This document shows, one piece after another, positions 1 through 12,200 of a stretch of DNA of 64,000 nucleotides; position 1 is the first letter of the stretch; each line of letters begins with the position of its first letter. The notes beneath the pieces are model-generated. The model saw only the letters and a list, made by a program, of their open reading frames with translations. It had not been told where the DNA came from and did not search any database. Where the stretch lies: NCBI RefSeq assembly GCF_000002075.1, contig NW_004797400.1:643429-707428 (forward strand), written 5' to 3'. A program made the position numbers and the translations under genes. The DNA comes from Aplysia californica (taxonomy: Eukaryota > Mollusca > Gastropoda > Aplysiida > Aplysiidae).

Positions 1-495
1 TGGCCGATAGAAACGAAGCCACGGGGAATCGAAGTTGAATTGTGAAATGACAACACGTTATGCTCGAAAATGAAAATCTTGAAGGCTCTCAAAGAAAAAA
101 TCTCTACAGATATCATTATTCCTGATATAGCACCACTAATAATGTAGTTATAGTGGTAAAAGTGTGAAGGACGAGTTTCTCTGTAATTTTTTCATTGTTG
201 AACTTGACAACAGAAAAAGTACGAACTTGGCGTGTCACGTTTTGCATTCACATCGATTTCAGAACTAAAAATATTTGTAAGATTTCTTCTCATGGCCCGA
301 CTGCTATTTCTGTGCTCCCATAGCTGAAACATCATATAAAGCACAATATATGTACAAATTTCAAAACTGTATCGTCATTTTTATTGGAAGAGGAAAGGGT
401 TTTGTAAGGTATGTGATGAAACCCCCCACCTATTGTCAAAGGCTCATATACATATGATGTAGATAAACTGATGCATTCTTTTTTTACCGTTTCAG

Positions 496-2405
496 AATTC
501 TCAAAGAGATAACAAAGCCCTTGAAGCAGAGGAATATAAAAGGGAGAAGACATCAGGTATGTGTAACAATTATGCAAGTATTCCTTAATAATATTAATAA
601 TGATTGCATTTTATATAGCGCACATCCACACTCTACAGCTTGCTTTCGCTGTCTGTAGCCAGGTAGGTACACCAAGGTTAAGTAGGGAAAATTTGTGTAA
701 ACTGCCTCTCCCAAGGACACAGTGTCAGGCCTTCATGACCTTTATTATGATACACTTTTCGTCATTCTTTTCTTATGTGGTGAAGGAGGCAAGATGCTGC
801 TGTGATGAGCGATGTTTGTCATGCCTTGTGAAGAGCGAGGACCATAGTAACGAACACAGTTATCCTAACTTGTATTCTGCCTTCTGCTTCTATTAGAGAT
901 GCACCAAATAAAACTCATTGCAAATTCAAGTCCTGAGATTTTTTCCATACAAAGCAATCTTTTGCTTTTCAACAGTCCGTTGCACAAAATTACAAACCAG
1001 ATCTAGGCAATCGACCTGTAAGTCTAGGGTTAGCTCTACCCTTTCTCCTCAGTGAAGCGCAAATTGACCCTGCGACACGATGGGATTGAATAGCACTGAC
1101 TGCCTAATGTCAAAGGAAATGATTCTGCCATAACTAGATGAAGAACACTGTTATAATTATTTATTTTCCTTTGTGTCTACAACTTGATGCAATAGCCTAA
1201 GACGTACATCCTGCTTGTGGCAATTGCTAGCTCGCTGAGTCAGAAGAAAAGGAGATTATCACTGTGCAGCAGCTGAGTTGGTGTAGTGTGTACCTCTGGC
1301 AGCCAATCTGCTGGCTGTGTTGCAAAGCAAATTTACATTATATTAGAATGGACCTTACTGCTGAGACAATTGATGGCAGGGCAAAAAGTATACAGTAAAG
1401 TCTGCTTAAACTGAAATCTTTGGGACTGTCAGATCTTTGGTTTTAGCCGTGTTTTTGGTTCAGAGAAGTTGCTCATATAGGAATGATTGTCAATAGTGTA
1501 GAGTTGGAAATGCGTCAAATTTAACTTTCTGAAAGTTTTTTTTTTCCCACATCTTCCGTTTTTCCTCTTTCAGTTTCATTTAATGCAGTTTGAGCTGCTG
1601 GCTGTAGATATTGCACTTTTTGTTCGACATTGTCAGCTTACTTAATATGCCAAATAGTCGCACAGAGCAGACGGAAAAGATGACAGTATTGTCAATTAAA
1701 GTGCTTTCGGGCATTTCTAGTTTGAATCTGGATTTAATATATACATTTTGTAGCAAGGTATCAGGAATATTTTGGTGTTAAAAGAACGATTTTCACAAAA
1801 GTTCGAGTTAACAAGGTTCCATCAGGGCGCTGATGATTTGCAGTTAGCAGTTTTATAATTTATAGCACCTTCTTTTCTCATTCAGAAAATGTATCTTCAG
1901 CAGACTGTTAAAATGTCCTAAGCCCAGAAAGCAAAGTTTTTCCGGCGAGAGAAAAGAAATACTTGTTTCATTCATATAACTATTGTCTAAGTTGTGTATC
2001 TTATCATGCTTTTTTCAACTTTTAGAATTTGAATTTTGACAAAATATTTCTCCTGCTCATGTAGCCAGTACCACAGAATACTGCAATGCCAAAGAAATTT
2101 TTTCAAAACTGTTATCTAAGTACATATTCAAACAGCTGGTCAGTGACATGATTGCTGTCCACACACCACTATTATTATCTTTTTTCTCTCCTTTCCCCCC
2201 CCCCCCCCCCCCCCCCGTGAACAGAATTTGTTTCATTTCATTCTATGCCTGGTACTTTCAGCTGCACAGTTCTCGCTGTTATAATAAAATGAATCTTTGC
2301 AAATTGTCTTTTTTTTTTATTGCAGTTTCTAGTGTTACGGGAAAATTCAAGAACCATCTTGAGAAGGTTGCAGTCTACTCACCACTTTCCAGAGATGATC
2401 TTTAA
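496..2405 (+). CDS. Two-exon C-terminal fragment of an unrecognised gene
   Basis: Exon 496-556 sits between a strong acceptor (TTTTTTACCGTTTCAG) and a donor CAG|GTATGT. Exon 2326-2405 follows a T-rich tract ending ATTGCAG. The 61-base first exon, read from its first base, leaves one base over that completes a codon with TT at the start of the second (Val). The joined tail includes KALEAEEYKREK and ends SPLSRDDL before TAA at 2403-2405. The coding potential is short and no domain is visible, so this is a splice-site-led prediction; upstream exons would lie left of the window. The alternative is two chance exons. Confidence 0.35.
557..2325 (+). other. Presumed intron of the left-hand gene fragment
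   Basis: AT-rich, with no supported gene. It holds a degraded dispersed-repeat motif at about 597-735 (ATGATTGCATTTTATATAGCGC-like opening and a CCCAAGGACACA motif, a style common in animal interspersed repeats), a possible pogo-like end at about 1391-1430 without a clear partner, and a 22-base poly-C run at 2195-2216 near the acceptor of the next exon. Confidence 0.3.
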
Positions 2406-3435
2406 TTCCATTTTGTTTTTTATTTTTCTCAAAACTTTTTTTTTCAACCATTAGTGATATGGTATGTCATTATTTATTGTGGGATTTTTCTTATTTTTGG
2501 TTCTATAGTACTAATAGTATATTTTGGTCAAATTATTTGTGCCTTCAGCATTTTCCTGAATTGTTGCATTTTGCTTTAGGGTTGTTGTTTTTTTTTCTGT
2601 TTTTTGAATGGCATGCACGTTTATACCGGTTACATTTGTAGAAGTATTCTTAAAAAGCAAAAAGTAATCTGCTAGTTGTACTTGTTCTGAGGTACTGTTC
2701 AGGGTCCCTGGTTTAAAACTTGAATTAAGTAATTAAGTGGAAAAAAAAAACCCAACCATTTTTAAGCTTTAGCCTTTCTCTTTGGCCAGAGTGTAATTTG
2801 TTTGACTTTGGCTGTTAGAAATATATCTTGTACCTACTGATGGGGTACAAAATATAACAATAACATAAATAAGTACAGTACGGTCATGTACATCAACTTT
2901 CCTTAGTGTTTTCTAGAGTGTAACAAGAAGTTTCTGCTCAAAAAGTTACCTCAACTGAAAAAAAAAATTTGTTCTCTTTTGTTTCATTCTTCCCCTCCCC
3001 CCCCCCCCCCCTCCCCCAGTCTACCTGTTCTATATTATGTTTGTGACAGTTTTAATTTTAAATCATACTTAAAGACATCAAAAAACGAAAAATTGTTTTT
3101 CAAACAAGCTGATTTTTGTAAGACTTTCCAACCATGATAAAGACGAATGAAAAAAAATCTTGATGTTCATAAACAGTTGCACTGGGATGAAGAAATCATT
3201 GCTGTCACTGCCCTTCTCTTGTTGTTACTGATTATATTGTATTGTTATTGTACTATTATGATGTAACAAGAGAATGCACATTCTCAGTCACTCCAGCTGA
3301 TATGTTCAATGATAATGTTTATGTGATTGATGTGACAAAAGAAACAACTGGTTGGTGAACGAGTGTAGCAGACATAATGTATTTTCATTTGTTATAAATA
3401 ACAGACAATGACTTGGTGAGTGCAGCTGATTTTTG
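2406..3435. other. AT-rich intergenic stretch, no gene seen
   Basis: The first part could be the 3' UTR of the fragment ending at 2405. A long T/C run and a poly-C tract occur at about 2991-3018. No open frame shows domain character. Confidence 0.4.
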
Positions 3436-3437
3436 TA

Positions 3438-4178
3438 CAGTCCATGCCGGCTTTAAGCACGGTCATCGGGAGAGTGCGAAGTAGACATTGTTCATAATCC
3501 AGGATTTTTAAGTGGAAAATTACCTGAGTTATTACCCTTTGTTCATAAGTAGTGGTCGCACAAAAGTGTGCGCTGTCATTTTTACCCGCCATGGTAGTTT
3601 TTGTTTGTTTCGTTTTGTGGTCGAATCAAAGTAGTGGAGTATCTTTGGTCGAAAGGGAAAGGAACGCTTAATTTAGACGGCCAGCCACGGTACAGCACAC
3701 TAGGCCTACACATTGCCTGTGCGTACTGCTGCCCGCTGTGCCACCTTCATACCACCGCCTTCATCCCACCTCAGATTATCGGATAGCGAGGGTCAAAGGT
3801 GAAGTCACAGCCAGCCTCCCTTTCTCGTCTCCCCGACTCTCTTTGGGTTTTTTTCGTCTTGTGTGCAGCTTTACCCTAGGCTAGATCCCATGTCCAAGCG
3901 CGCGGCTGTGTGCATCTCTCTGCCTTCTCTGCATGTGTGTGTCCATCAATTGTGTTTTGCGTTTCTCTTAATACTTACTGCTGCGGTGTAGACTGTGTTT
4001 GAACTTCGATGGGTCATCATGAAAGTATTGACTGTCTTGTAAATGAAGCGTGCCCGAAGCCAAAGTTACAGTGTTTAAAGGCGTGTAATTGAAAAAGCAA
4101 AAATTCGGTAAGAACCGTTTAGCGTGCTTGAATCCGAATGGTGCTTTATGCCGGCGTGCTTATAGCCGGCACGGACTG
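3438..4178. mobile_element. Non-autonomous pogo/Tigger-like DNA transposon, copy 1
   Basis: Inverted ends begin CAGTCCATGCCGGCTTTAAG on the left and, read inward from the right, CAGTCCGTGCCGGCTATAAG. Both are flanked by TA (3436-3437 and 4179-4180), the target duplication of Tc1/mariner/pogo elements. At 741 bp with no transposase frame, it is a deletion derivative or MITE. Confidence 0.75.
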
Positions 4179-4565
4179 TATTTGAATGTTTTTCAGGAAA
4201 GTACGAGTGTGGTCATGCATGATATTACATTACTTTTCAAAGAGTCGTAGTCTCTTAAGTGCGTATTGTTTTAGAATACACTGCTTAATCACAGGCTTTT
4301 GTCATGACTTGTTCTTTATGAATATACCGTACAGGTATCGTGTAATTATGTATGTTCTGGAAAACCTGAAACTGGACAAAGTAAACAATCACCAAGGTTT
4401 GGCCTCACATTTGTATTATAATAGAAAGGGCTTATCTTGACAGCTGGATACATTATGTATGTAGAACCACAAACCTATACTATGTAAAACTTATTTCCAT
4501 TTCACTGTTCTTTTCAGTTAATCTGAAAGTGTGGTTGTTTCCAGTGATAGGTGATTGGACATATA

Positions 4566-4980
4566 TGAGGCAGCGTGATGGAATCAAGCGCTCGTCAAAA
4601 TATAAGGAAAGTGAAGAAACTGACATTTTTCCGCAGATTTTTGAATTTTGCCAAAATTTTGTTTTTTGGCTCAACATCTTTCATGCCCATTAAGATTTTA
4701 CTGAAAAATTTTGATTAAAGGTATAAAAGATGTACATTTTCTGTTTCCACGAACTCTCAAGCTAAGGAAATAAATCAACTCTGTTGGCCATTTTCTCACT
4801 AATTTTACCTCTGAAACCAGGCTTTCCCACCTTCAATCCAAATAGCTCGATTTCTATTCGAGCTATAGATGGATATTTTTTTTCATTGAGAGCAAGACAA
4901 ATGAATAGAGCTTTCAGATGATATCAATAACTCCACATGCCCAAAAATTGACGAGCGCCTGGTTCCACCACGTCGTGACA
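4566..4980. mobile_element. MITE family F1, copy 1
   Basis: A 415-bp element with imperfect inverted ends of about 33 bp carrying GCGCTCGTCAA and GTGRTGGAA blocks. Internal sequence (TTTGGCTCAAC, AGCTAAGGAAAT, ACCTCTGA) is shared with copies at 32907-33342 and 47950-48379. AT-rich, no coding capacity; superfamily not assigned. Confidence 0.75.
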
Positions 4981-5556
4981 TATTGTTACTCTATGAGTAT
5001 ATGAGCCTGTAACAATCCATATTTTTAGATCTCCAAGGCCTGTTGCACTGAGTAGTTGGGGCTTTTTCTTTTACTCCCATAGGAACGGTACCTCTTTCCT
5101 GAGGGATTAAAAAGAAAAGAAAACAAACAACCAAAACGTGTAAAGCAGCACGTGTGAAAAAAACGCTGCTTATGCTTTCCAAGGGAAACCATCACAACAG
5201 TGCTTGAGTAAATCTAGGGAAGTTAAATGTGAGACTCAAGGGAAGTACCAACATTCATTTTCTTGACTTTAACAAGTGTCCATGAAAGCTTACCAGCTTT
5301 GAGTTTTTGAGTCCTCCCCCACAGTGTATCTTTCAAGCAGAGACTATCGTTGCAAACACAACAAAGTTTTATATTACTTCTGCCACTCCACCCATATCCA
5401 CCTTAGAGGTTGCTAGCAAGTCAAATCTGATTGCTTTAATTAAAATTCATTGAAAAGACAATAAACAAGTGTATGAATTTCAAAAGATCTGTGTTCTGTT
5501 TTAAAATTTGTCCACTCTTGGGTGTTCATCTACAACATTGCCGGTGCCGGTACTAG
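4981..5556. other. Intergenic stretch, no feature recognised
   Basis: AT-rich sequence without clear repeats or exons, ending at the uncertain left edge of the next gene fragment. Confidence 0.4.
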
Positions 5557-7367
5557 AGTATTTGGATTCTTATGTTTGTAAATGTTACTTAAGGGCTACA
5601 GTTGGGCCCCCTTTTGACACTGAAGAAGAAACATTAACTTTTCCTGGAAGGATGAAAAAGTTGTCTGGGTCCCTGTCAAGTTTGAACCTTGAGCTTCCAC
5701 ACATATTGGATGACGATATTGATTGTGTGATAGATCAAGTTTATAATCTAATGTGCCGCAGTAGTCAGTGGCTTGATTTTTCACTCCTTGATGTACAGGT
5801 AACAGATTTCTGTTTATGTGTGTAAAAATCAGAAGGTTTGTTTCATCACTGTTATTTTGGTATTTTTTTACTTTCCCTCCCGTCTCGCACAAAGCTACCA
5901 GTTGTCCATTTTCTACTGAATATTGATGCGCTGGACACGAATATCAACTTCATTTCCGTAGCAAATTAATAGTTTTTTAAATATTTGATAGTTCTTAATA
6001 GAGATAGACATGCTTTGGAACAATCGGGGGGTTCCAGGGGGCCTGCTCCCGTGGAGTAAAAGAAAATCTTAAAAATAATCGATTTGCGACAGTTGTAGTG
6101 ACTTTATGTGTGATCTACAGCAAACAGTACTGCAGTTTGAGCCCCGAAGCAGTGCATCTGTGTGCAGGAGTGAAAGTAAAAATTTACCGTTGTTTTTTCT
6201 TCTTCTAAGAATATCATTCCATTAAATTGTCAGAGTATTAAGACTGAGAAAGATCCTTGGCTCATCTACTACATTGCCTTCTTGTTCCTCACACTCACAC
6301 AATATGAGCTTTACCTTCAAATTAATCTACAAGTACAATGTATTACTGACTGGTACTGTTTGTGAAGCGTGCTGACAAAATGAGTTACTTCTAGCATTTA
6401 AGCCTTAAGGAAATACATCACGCTTATTTATAGATAAGTAAAGTTTTTACAATTTATAAATTATGAAATGATTACATGGCATCAATAATAGAAAATCTAC
6501 AAATTTGACCCTAATTTTAATGTCGATTTTTGGCCCATGTCTTCATTCGTGGATTGTGAGAAGTAACTCATTTTGTCAGCACACCTCACACTCACATTTA
6601 GTTAAACGGGTGACCTTATTTGGGCTATAGACCTATGTACTCCACAAAAGGTAACCACCCTACAGGTAACCTAAGTTGGGCTACACTTCGCGGCATAACC
6701 AAACATCCCTTCCTCTGAACCTGCAAGGCTCATAGGTTGCAGCTCTGTCTGTAGTCTTAATATAGTTTTCCTGTTGTTGAGTAGAATCTACAGCATCTGT
6801 AGTATAATAACTAGGCTCTTTGCTGTTGTATGCAAATGATGTGAGTTTGAATCTCCAGTAGGGAAGTCATTTTATCGAGTTCCTCCGTCTGTGTGCTGGG
6901 ACGAAGTATCCAACTCAGCCTGGTTTGGCCCTGACACGCAAAGTTGAGGAGTTGAAATAGCATGCCTCTTATCCTGATTGTGCAAATGGGTGCACATACA
7001 ATCAGTATGTAAGTTATTGTAAGTAAAAATACCAAACAAGTAACAAATAGGTTATACAGCTGACGAGCAGAAAATCGAAAAGAACAATTATTTGAAGAAG
7101 CAACAAAGGAAGAGACGAAAAACAGGATCCACCAGCTGGGCACTTCCCTCCATGCTTGGTGAAGATTTCCAGGAGTTCTGTATAAGAAAGGGAACTATTT
7201 ATGTGCGTCTTGGATTTAAAAAACAAACAGATGCAACACGCAACTTTTATACAAAAACAGAGCACATTTTATTGAAAAGCAGCAAGGACTTCGCGCAAAC
7301 CACTGACGACACCATTGTCATGGCCCACTATCAAGCATCTCATTCCATACCGACTACTCTGGGTAAG
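5557..7367 (+). CDS. Two internal exons of an unrecognised gene
   Basis: Exon about 5557-5798 encodes a protein-like stretch (TEEETLTFPGRMKKLSGSLS, then LELPHILDDDIDCVIDQVYN) and ends at CAG|GTAACA. Exon about 7071-7367 encodes KKQQRKRRK, then PSMLGEDFQEF and IYVRLGFKKQT, and ends at AAG|GTAAGA. Both ends are phase 0. The left edges are uncertain: the acceptor of the first lies between 5505 and about 5610 (tactAG at 5556 is one choice); the second could begin at 7071 (phase 0) or 7060 (phase 1), both with poor pyrimidine tracts. A possible last exon begins near 8008 after TTTTTCCATGCAAAG, with AATAAA at about 8259. Residue composition looks genuine, but no domain is recognised. Confidence 0.4.
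5868..6195. repeat. GC-palindrome repeat family R, copy near 5.9 kb
   Basis: Shares CCTCCCGTCTCGCAC, the TTGATGCGCTG/GACACGAATATC block, TTTCCGTAGCAAATTAAT and the GGTTCCAGGGGGCC motif with copies at 17.0, 20.2 and 20.4 kb. A second related piece (GTGAAAGTAAAAATTTACC) follows at about 6120-6195. No inverted ends or coding frame are evident, so it is an unclassified interspersed repeat. Confidence 0.6.
6362..6589. mobile_element. Short MITE with 31-bp inverted ends
   Basis: Left end 6362-6392 and right end 6559-6589 are inverted copies with about three mismatches, sharing the core GTGCTGACAAAATGAGTTAC. The 228-bp element is AT-rich inside. It lies within the presumed intron between the exons ending 5798 and starting about 7071. 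Confidence 0.8.
6795..7015 (+). repeat. tRNA-derived SINE-like copy, family S2
   Basis: A tRNA-like head with a B-box-like GAGTTTGAATCTCC is followed by a body (TCCGTCTGTGTGC, CTCAGCCTGGTTTGGCCCTGA) that recurs at about 55618-55800. Retroposed SINEs of this sort have no coding capacity. The right boundary next to the candidate exon at about 7071 is unclear. Confidence 0.5.
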
Positions 7368-7496
7368 GTAAGACTAAGACTCTGTTATGAGTCATATAAT
7401 ATATGTCACTTTTCAAAATGGCGTTTGGTGGAGTTTTACTTTATTTTAAGCTGTTGATATGCTGTTGGCTATACATAAGGTGTACTAGTTATATAT

Positions 7497-7774
7497 CAGG
7501 GATGCCACTCAGCTTTTTTGAAAATAGCTGAAAATCCACGCGCCACTGTCTCGCAAACATATTAGTTTGAAACCCAAAGGGAGTACATAGAGAGAAATGA
7601 CAAACAAACAAATATAAGCAATAGGTGTACATAGAGAGAAATGTGTGTGGGGGGGGAGGGGGGGTTGGGTTGTTTTTTTCCAACTATAGATTCTATCTCC
7701 ATCTCAATACGGAATAGCGGATCAGAATCAAAATACAGGAAATGTCGGAAAAAAGCGGAAAAGTGGCATCCCTG
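7497..7774. mobile_element. hAT-like MITE
   Basis: Inverted ends CAGGGATGCCACT / AGTGGCATCCCTG enclose 278 bp. CAGGG ends are typical of hAT elements. Flanks are TTATATAT and TATATATA, close to an 8-bp target duplication though low in complexity. No transposase frame. Confidence 0.7.
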
Positions 7775-8070
7775 TATATATACTACAGACAGAGTTCTGG
7801 ACAGATTTACTTTTAAAGTAAAGTTAAAATGAATTACATGTGTATACATGCATATCAATATACACATGTATCAAGCATAAAAAAGCCCAGGTTTCAGAAG
7901 TGTTGAACTTTTTTTTCTCTGAAACATGAGTGAATAATTTCAAAAATTGAACAAGAAAAGCCCAATACTTCTCCCTCCACACCCCAATCTTGTTTTTCCA
8001 TGCAAAGGTGGGTACAATCTATTTATTTTTTGCAAGTGAAAAAAAGCTCTACTTCATGTCTTCAAATCAC

Positions 8071-8076
8071 TTTATT
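8071..8076 (-). terminator. Candidate poly(A) signal of the zinc-finger gene
   Basis: TTTATT on the plus strand is AATAAA on the minus strand, and I saw no other between here and the stop codon. It implies a 3' UTR of about 1.2 kb (9294 to about 8050). This region overlaps the far end of the opposite-strand gene fragment starting at about 5557. Confidence 0.35.
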
Positions 8077-9294
8077 CATACATTGTGTACCGAGTGTAAT
8101 GCCAACGAACACTAACAAAATGTGCTGGCCCCAAAGCTGCTGCACTAGATGATCAGGAATCTAAAAATCGTATTTCAAAGTGCTTTTATCCTTTTACTAG
8201 ACCTATCTCTTGGATTTTGATGAGGCTTGCCAGTATTTTCAAAAATTGTACTCACTTAAATAAAATAAATACGTAGTAATTTCCTTTTGATGTGGTGAGG
8301 AACTTAATACGTTACAAGATTCTTATTTCCATGGTGGTCACCCATAGTTTGAATATTTGAATATTGACAGCAACATACTTCAGCTTAAGATGAGATGCTT
8401 TCCAGTAATTTGAACACATCCTCAAAAGACCATATATTACCACGGATGATGAAGACAAAAAAACGCAGGCGGATCAAGTAAGGAGCCAATACAGTATAAC
8501 ATGGATAGGTCGAACACAGAAGACTTGAAATCATGCATCCATCGAACGGTGCCTGCAGTCCCGTTGTTCTTCTTTATCTTTGTAAAATATCCCTCAAACT
8601 AACTAGGCCGGTCCCGACAAATTCAAGCTATCCATGTTATACTAGACTTCCTGATAACAATGAAGTGATAAAAATTATAATGATATTGGCTCATCACAGG
8701 ATCACAGGGCTTACCAAGATAAAACTGCTGGGTAGGTCTACAGTACAAAAAAGGGATGAGAGGCCACCAGAGTAAGATATGGAAGGAAGTTGAGTCCTTT
8801 TAAGCTTATTTTGAAAGGGATAGAACAAAGTGAACTCAAACTGTAGTTGACAGAACGGATAGACAGAACAAAGTACAGTAAGCAAATTCTGCTATAAGTC
8901 GTATCAGAGCATGCATGAGAAAACCTTAGTCTGGATGAAAAGAATAAGAGTTAAAGATTTTTTTCAGCACTAGTATAAGGTACCCGTAACAAACTTCAAT
9001 AAAAATAAATTTCTTAAGTTTTACATTGAACTCCTAATGTCAAACTAAAAGATCTGAAAAACAGAAAACTCACTCACCAAAGAAATTCCAAGTCGATAAA
9101 TTCAGCTATAAGAACAGCAAAATAAAAAACACCTTAACAATACTCGTTCCACATAATAGGTACAGTTTCTTGTAAAATCAGTGACAAATTCAGATCTAAC
9201 AGAGATACATGTAAGCTGTTTTTTAAATGTTTATATTTGAGTGTGACATGTTACATATATATAAGTTCAACATCCTGGCAAAATAAAACCTATT

Positions 9295-12200
9295 TCACAT
9301 TACAGAATTCAATGGAAAAGGAGATTCATCATTAGCATCAGCTTCCACTTGGTCTTCTAAGGCAGTGGCCTCTGCAATGGAAGCTACAGCGTTTTGCAGA
9401 TCTGTAGAGTACTCGTCAGTGAGTGCTGTAAAAGCCGAACTGCTTGACGAAAAGGATATTTGTGATCCATGCATTTTCTGCGGTGGGCAGGGAGTACCAA
9501 ATACAGCACTGGGTAAGATGGAGTCCAAGTTTTCACAAACTGAAGTCTGCAGTAAAGCTTCAGACATATTCACAACAGGGTGCAACGAGTTTGAATTTGT
9601 AGCAATAGAAGATGTCATGAAATTTGACAGTATTGGTGAAGGTGGATTGGCCGCTTTGGTTAAAACCCTGGAATTAGAATCAGCATGTTGTTCTTGATGA
9701 GACCCATCAAAGCTGCTCAAGTGCCCAAGGGGTAAGGTGTCTGTCTCCAAAGCCTTGGAAGTGAAGTTGGGGAAAAAAGAACCAGCTGATGGGCTGTCAC
9801 TGAAGAAGTCAGGAGTTAAAGGTCTGTCCACCAGGTGAGGTGAGAAAGACGTAAACATTAAAGTGCTTGCAGACTGGCAACGGTTCAGATTAGATGGACG
9901 AGGGAAATCAGTCATGAGGTCAAACAGAGAGTCTTCTATTAGAGAATTTTCAGCATCTCCGAGATCATTAGATGTGGCAGAAAGCATTGGGTTTCTCCCT
10001 TTCTCAGAAGATGTTTGGCTTTCGAATAATTCCTTGACATGATTCATAGATGTTGGGTTTGCATGCAGTGTAGGATCCAACAATCCCTCTGAACTCGAAA
10101 TCTGTTGGGACTCTCCACTGAGTATATCAGTGGCCATTTCAAGAACATCATTAGAATTCAAATCAACATCCAGTATTTCCATATCCAAGGTGTCATTTGA
10201 AACCTGCTCATTAGTAATCATAACAACATACTTCATGGGTTCCTTTATAATGTTTTCCCTGTTTTTGATCTGGTAATCTCGAGGTTTTATTTTCTCAATA
10301 CTCTCATTCAAAACCCTGTAGTCAGTACAGCCATGTCTATGTACCATATGCTCTTTAGCTTTCCTCATTGTTCCAACTGATTCCCCACATATAGAACAAG
10401 AATACCCGAAGACCCCTTCATGACGCTGAATATGTTTCTTTATGCCCATAGGGTACCCTGTCTGAAAAGGACATTTTGGGCAAGAGTAAAGTTTCTCTTT
10501 CAGATGCTTTCTCCGGACATGATCAAGTACTTGTGAAGACGTGAATGCTGTGAAAGTGCACTGAACACATTTAAATTTCTTTAAGCTGCGATGCAACTTC
10601 ATGTGCTTTGTCAGAGAAGACATGTGCCGGGTCTGAAAGCCACACACAGAGCAAATAAGATTCTTCTCCTTGGCGTGTTTCTGGTTCAGGTGTTTTGTGA
10701 GAGATCGGCGATAAAAGGATTTGAAGTCACAGCCCTCATGTGGACAGAAGATCATCTCTCCTGAAAAGGATTGAGAAATAAAGATATTATTCAGCTTACA
10801 AATTTAATGATAAACAAATTTCAGTTTCAGAGCAACACATAAACACAAGCATACAATATATTATATATATATGTATGAATAGGGCCAAGCAAAGTGACAA
10901 ATATGAACTGACAGAAAGCTTCTCAGTGATAATAATATAATCAATCATTGTATGTCATACAATATAAATAAACATAACCACATCAAAAACAACTATCAAC
11001 TGAAAGCTGATGGGGGAAAGTAGAAAATGCACTATAATTTTCGTTTTAAAATGTTAATAAATCCAACAGGATTGATATTTCTTTCTTTAAAAAAAGGTTG
11101 ACTTTTAGCTTTAGTAAGAGTTTATGGCGCTTGCAACACCAATAGATAAAAAAAGAGCCAAAGATTAGAGATGTTAACAGAGAGTAACGTGCAAAGAAAA
11201 TAGGAATAGGAGAGATTAAGTTGAAAGATGTTTGATAGGAAAGGAGCAAACCACACCAGAGTACCCGGAAACCACCCACAAAAAAGATTTGGAGGGTCTA
11301 AAGTATCAGGGTACTGGTACATTGTATCAACATATAAAAGCCAAACAGTAGATCTCAAATAATCAGATTGGCTATAAGAGCTGAATGTTCGGAAAAATCA
11401 ACAAACAACCAATACTCAAACAAGATTTTCAATTAAAAATATGAAACTTAAGTATAAAAACAATCACATAGGCCTACAAATACAATTATTTATACTGTCA
11501 ACCCTCCTCTTAACGGCCACTTATCCAAGAAAATCACCTACTGTACTAACGTCCGCTTTAAGCCGGAAAACCATAGGCACAGAAACAGAACGACACCGGG
11601 ATGAAATGTGCGGTATCCCAAGTGGCAACTTCAATGTTTGAATCCATAGACATGGTGGGTATACAGCACAGCACGTTTGCGCCTTTTTGGGGGTTTTTTT
11701 TCAATGCAGTAGCAGCAAGGCACCTACCCAGTCACAACTGTCTAGAGTGCGATAAAAAAAATTTGTGGTGCAACTTATCCTCAAATATTTCTTTTAAATT
11801 AAACGGGTGAATCAACGCCATCCATACTTCGTACATCTGTTTGTATCAGTTTGTCTTAACTTAAACATTTTTATTTTTCCACAACAATCGGGACTAGATT
11901 AAAAAAACTTTTCTTCATAGATTTATTTAAAATACTATAAATCATGGGATTGTTAACAGCACCTCCCGCTTCTTACACACATTTTGCATACACACACATA
12001 TATATATATAGCCTACGTCACAGCTAATCAATGGCACTTTTTAGTGGCAAAACTTGTTACAAGAAATCAATTTTATAGAGAACACATTTTTTGCACTAAA
12101 GTTTCTCAAAACATGTGTTCAATAAAGATAGTGTCGCGATAAAAAAAAAACATCACGCACATACTTTTAGAAGCGATGTTGCCGCAGCTATAAACCTTGT

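Noticed and set aside
8100-8280. Separate plus-strand coding exon reading LTKCAGPKAAALDDQ
   Set aside because: No acceptor of quality; it lies in the zinc-finger 3' UTR and has no partner exon in phase.
9365-9697. 110-codon plus frame
   Set aside because: Antisense shadow of the zinc-finger gene's last exon.
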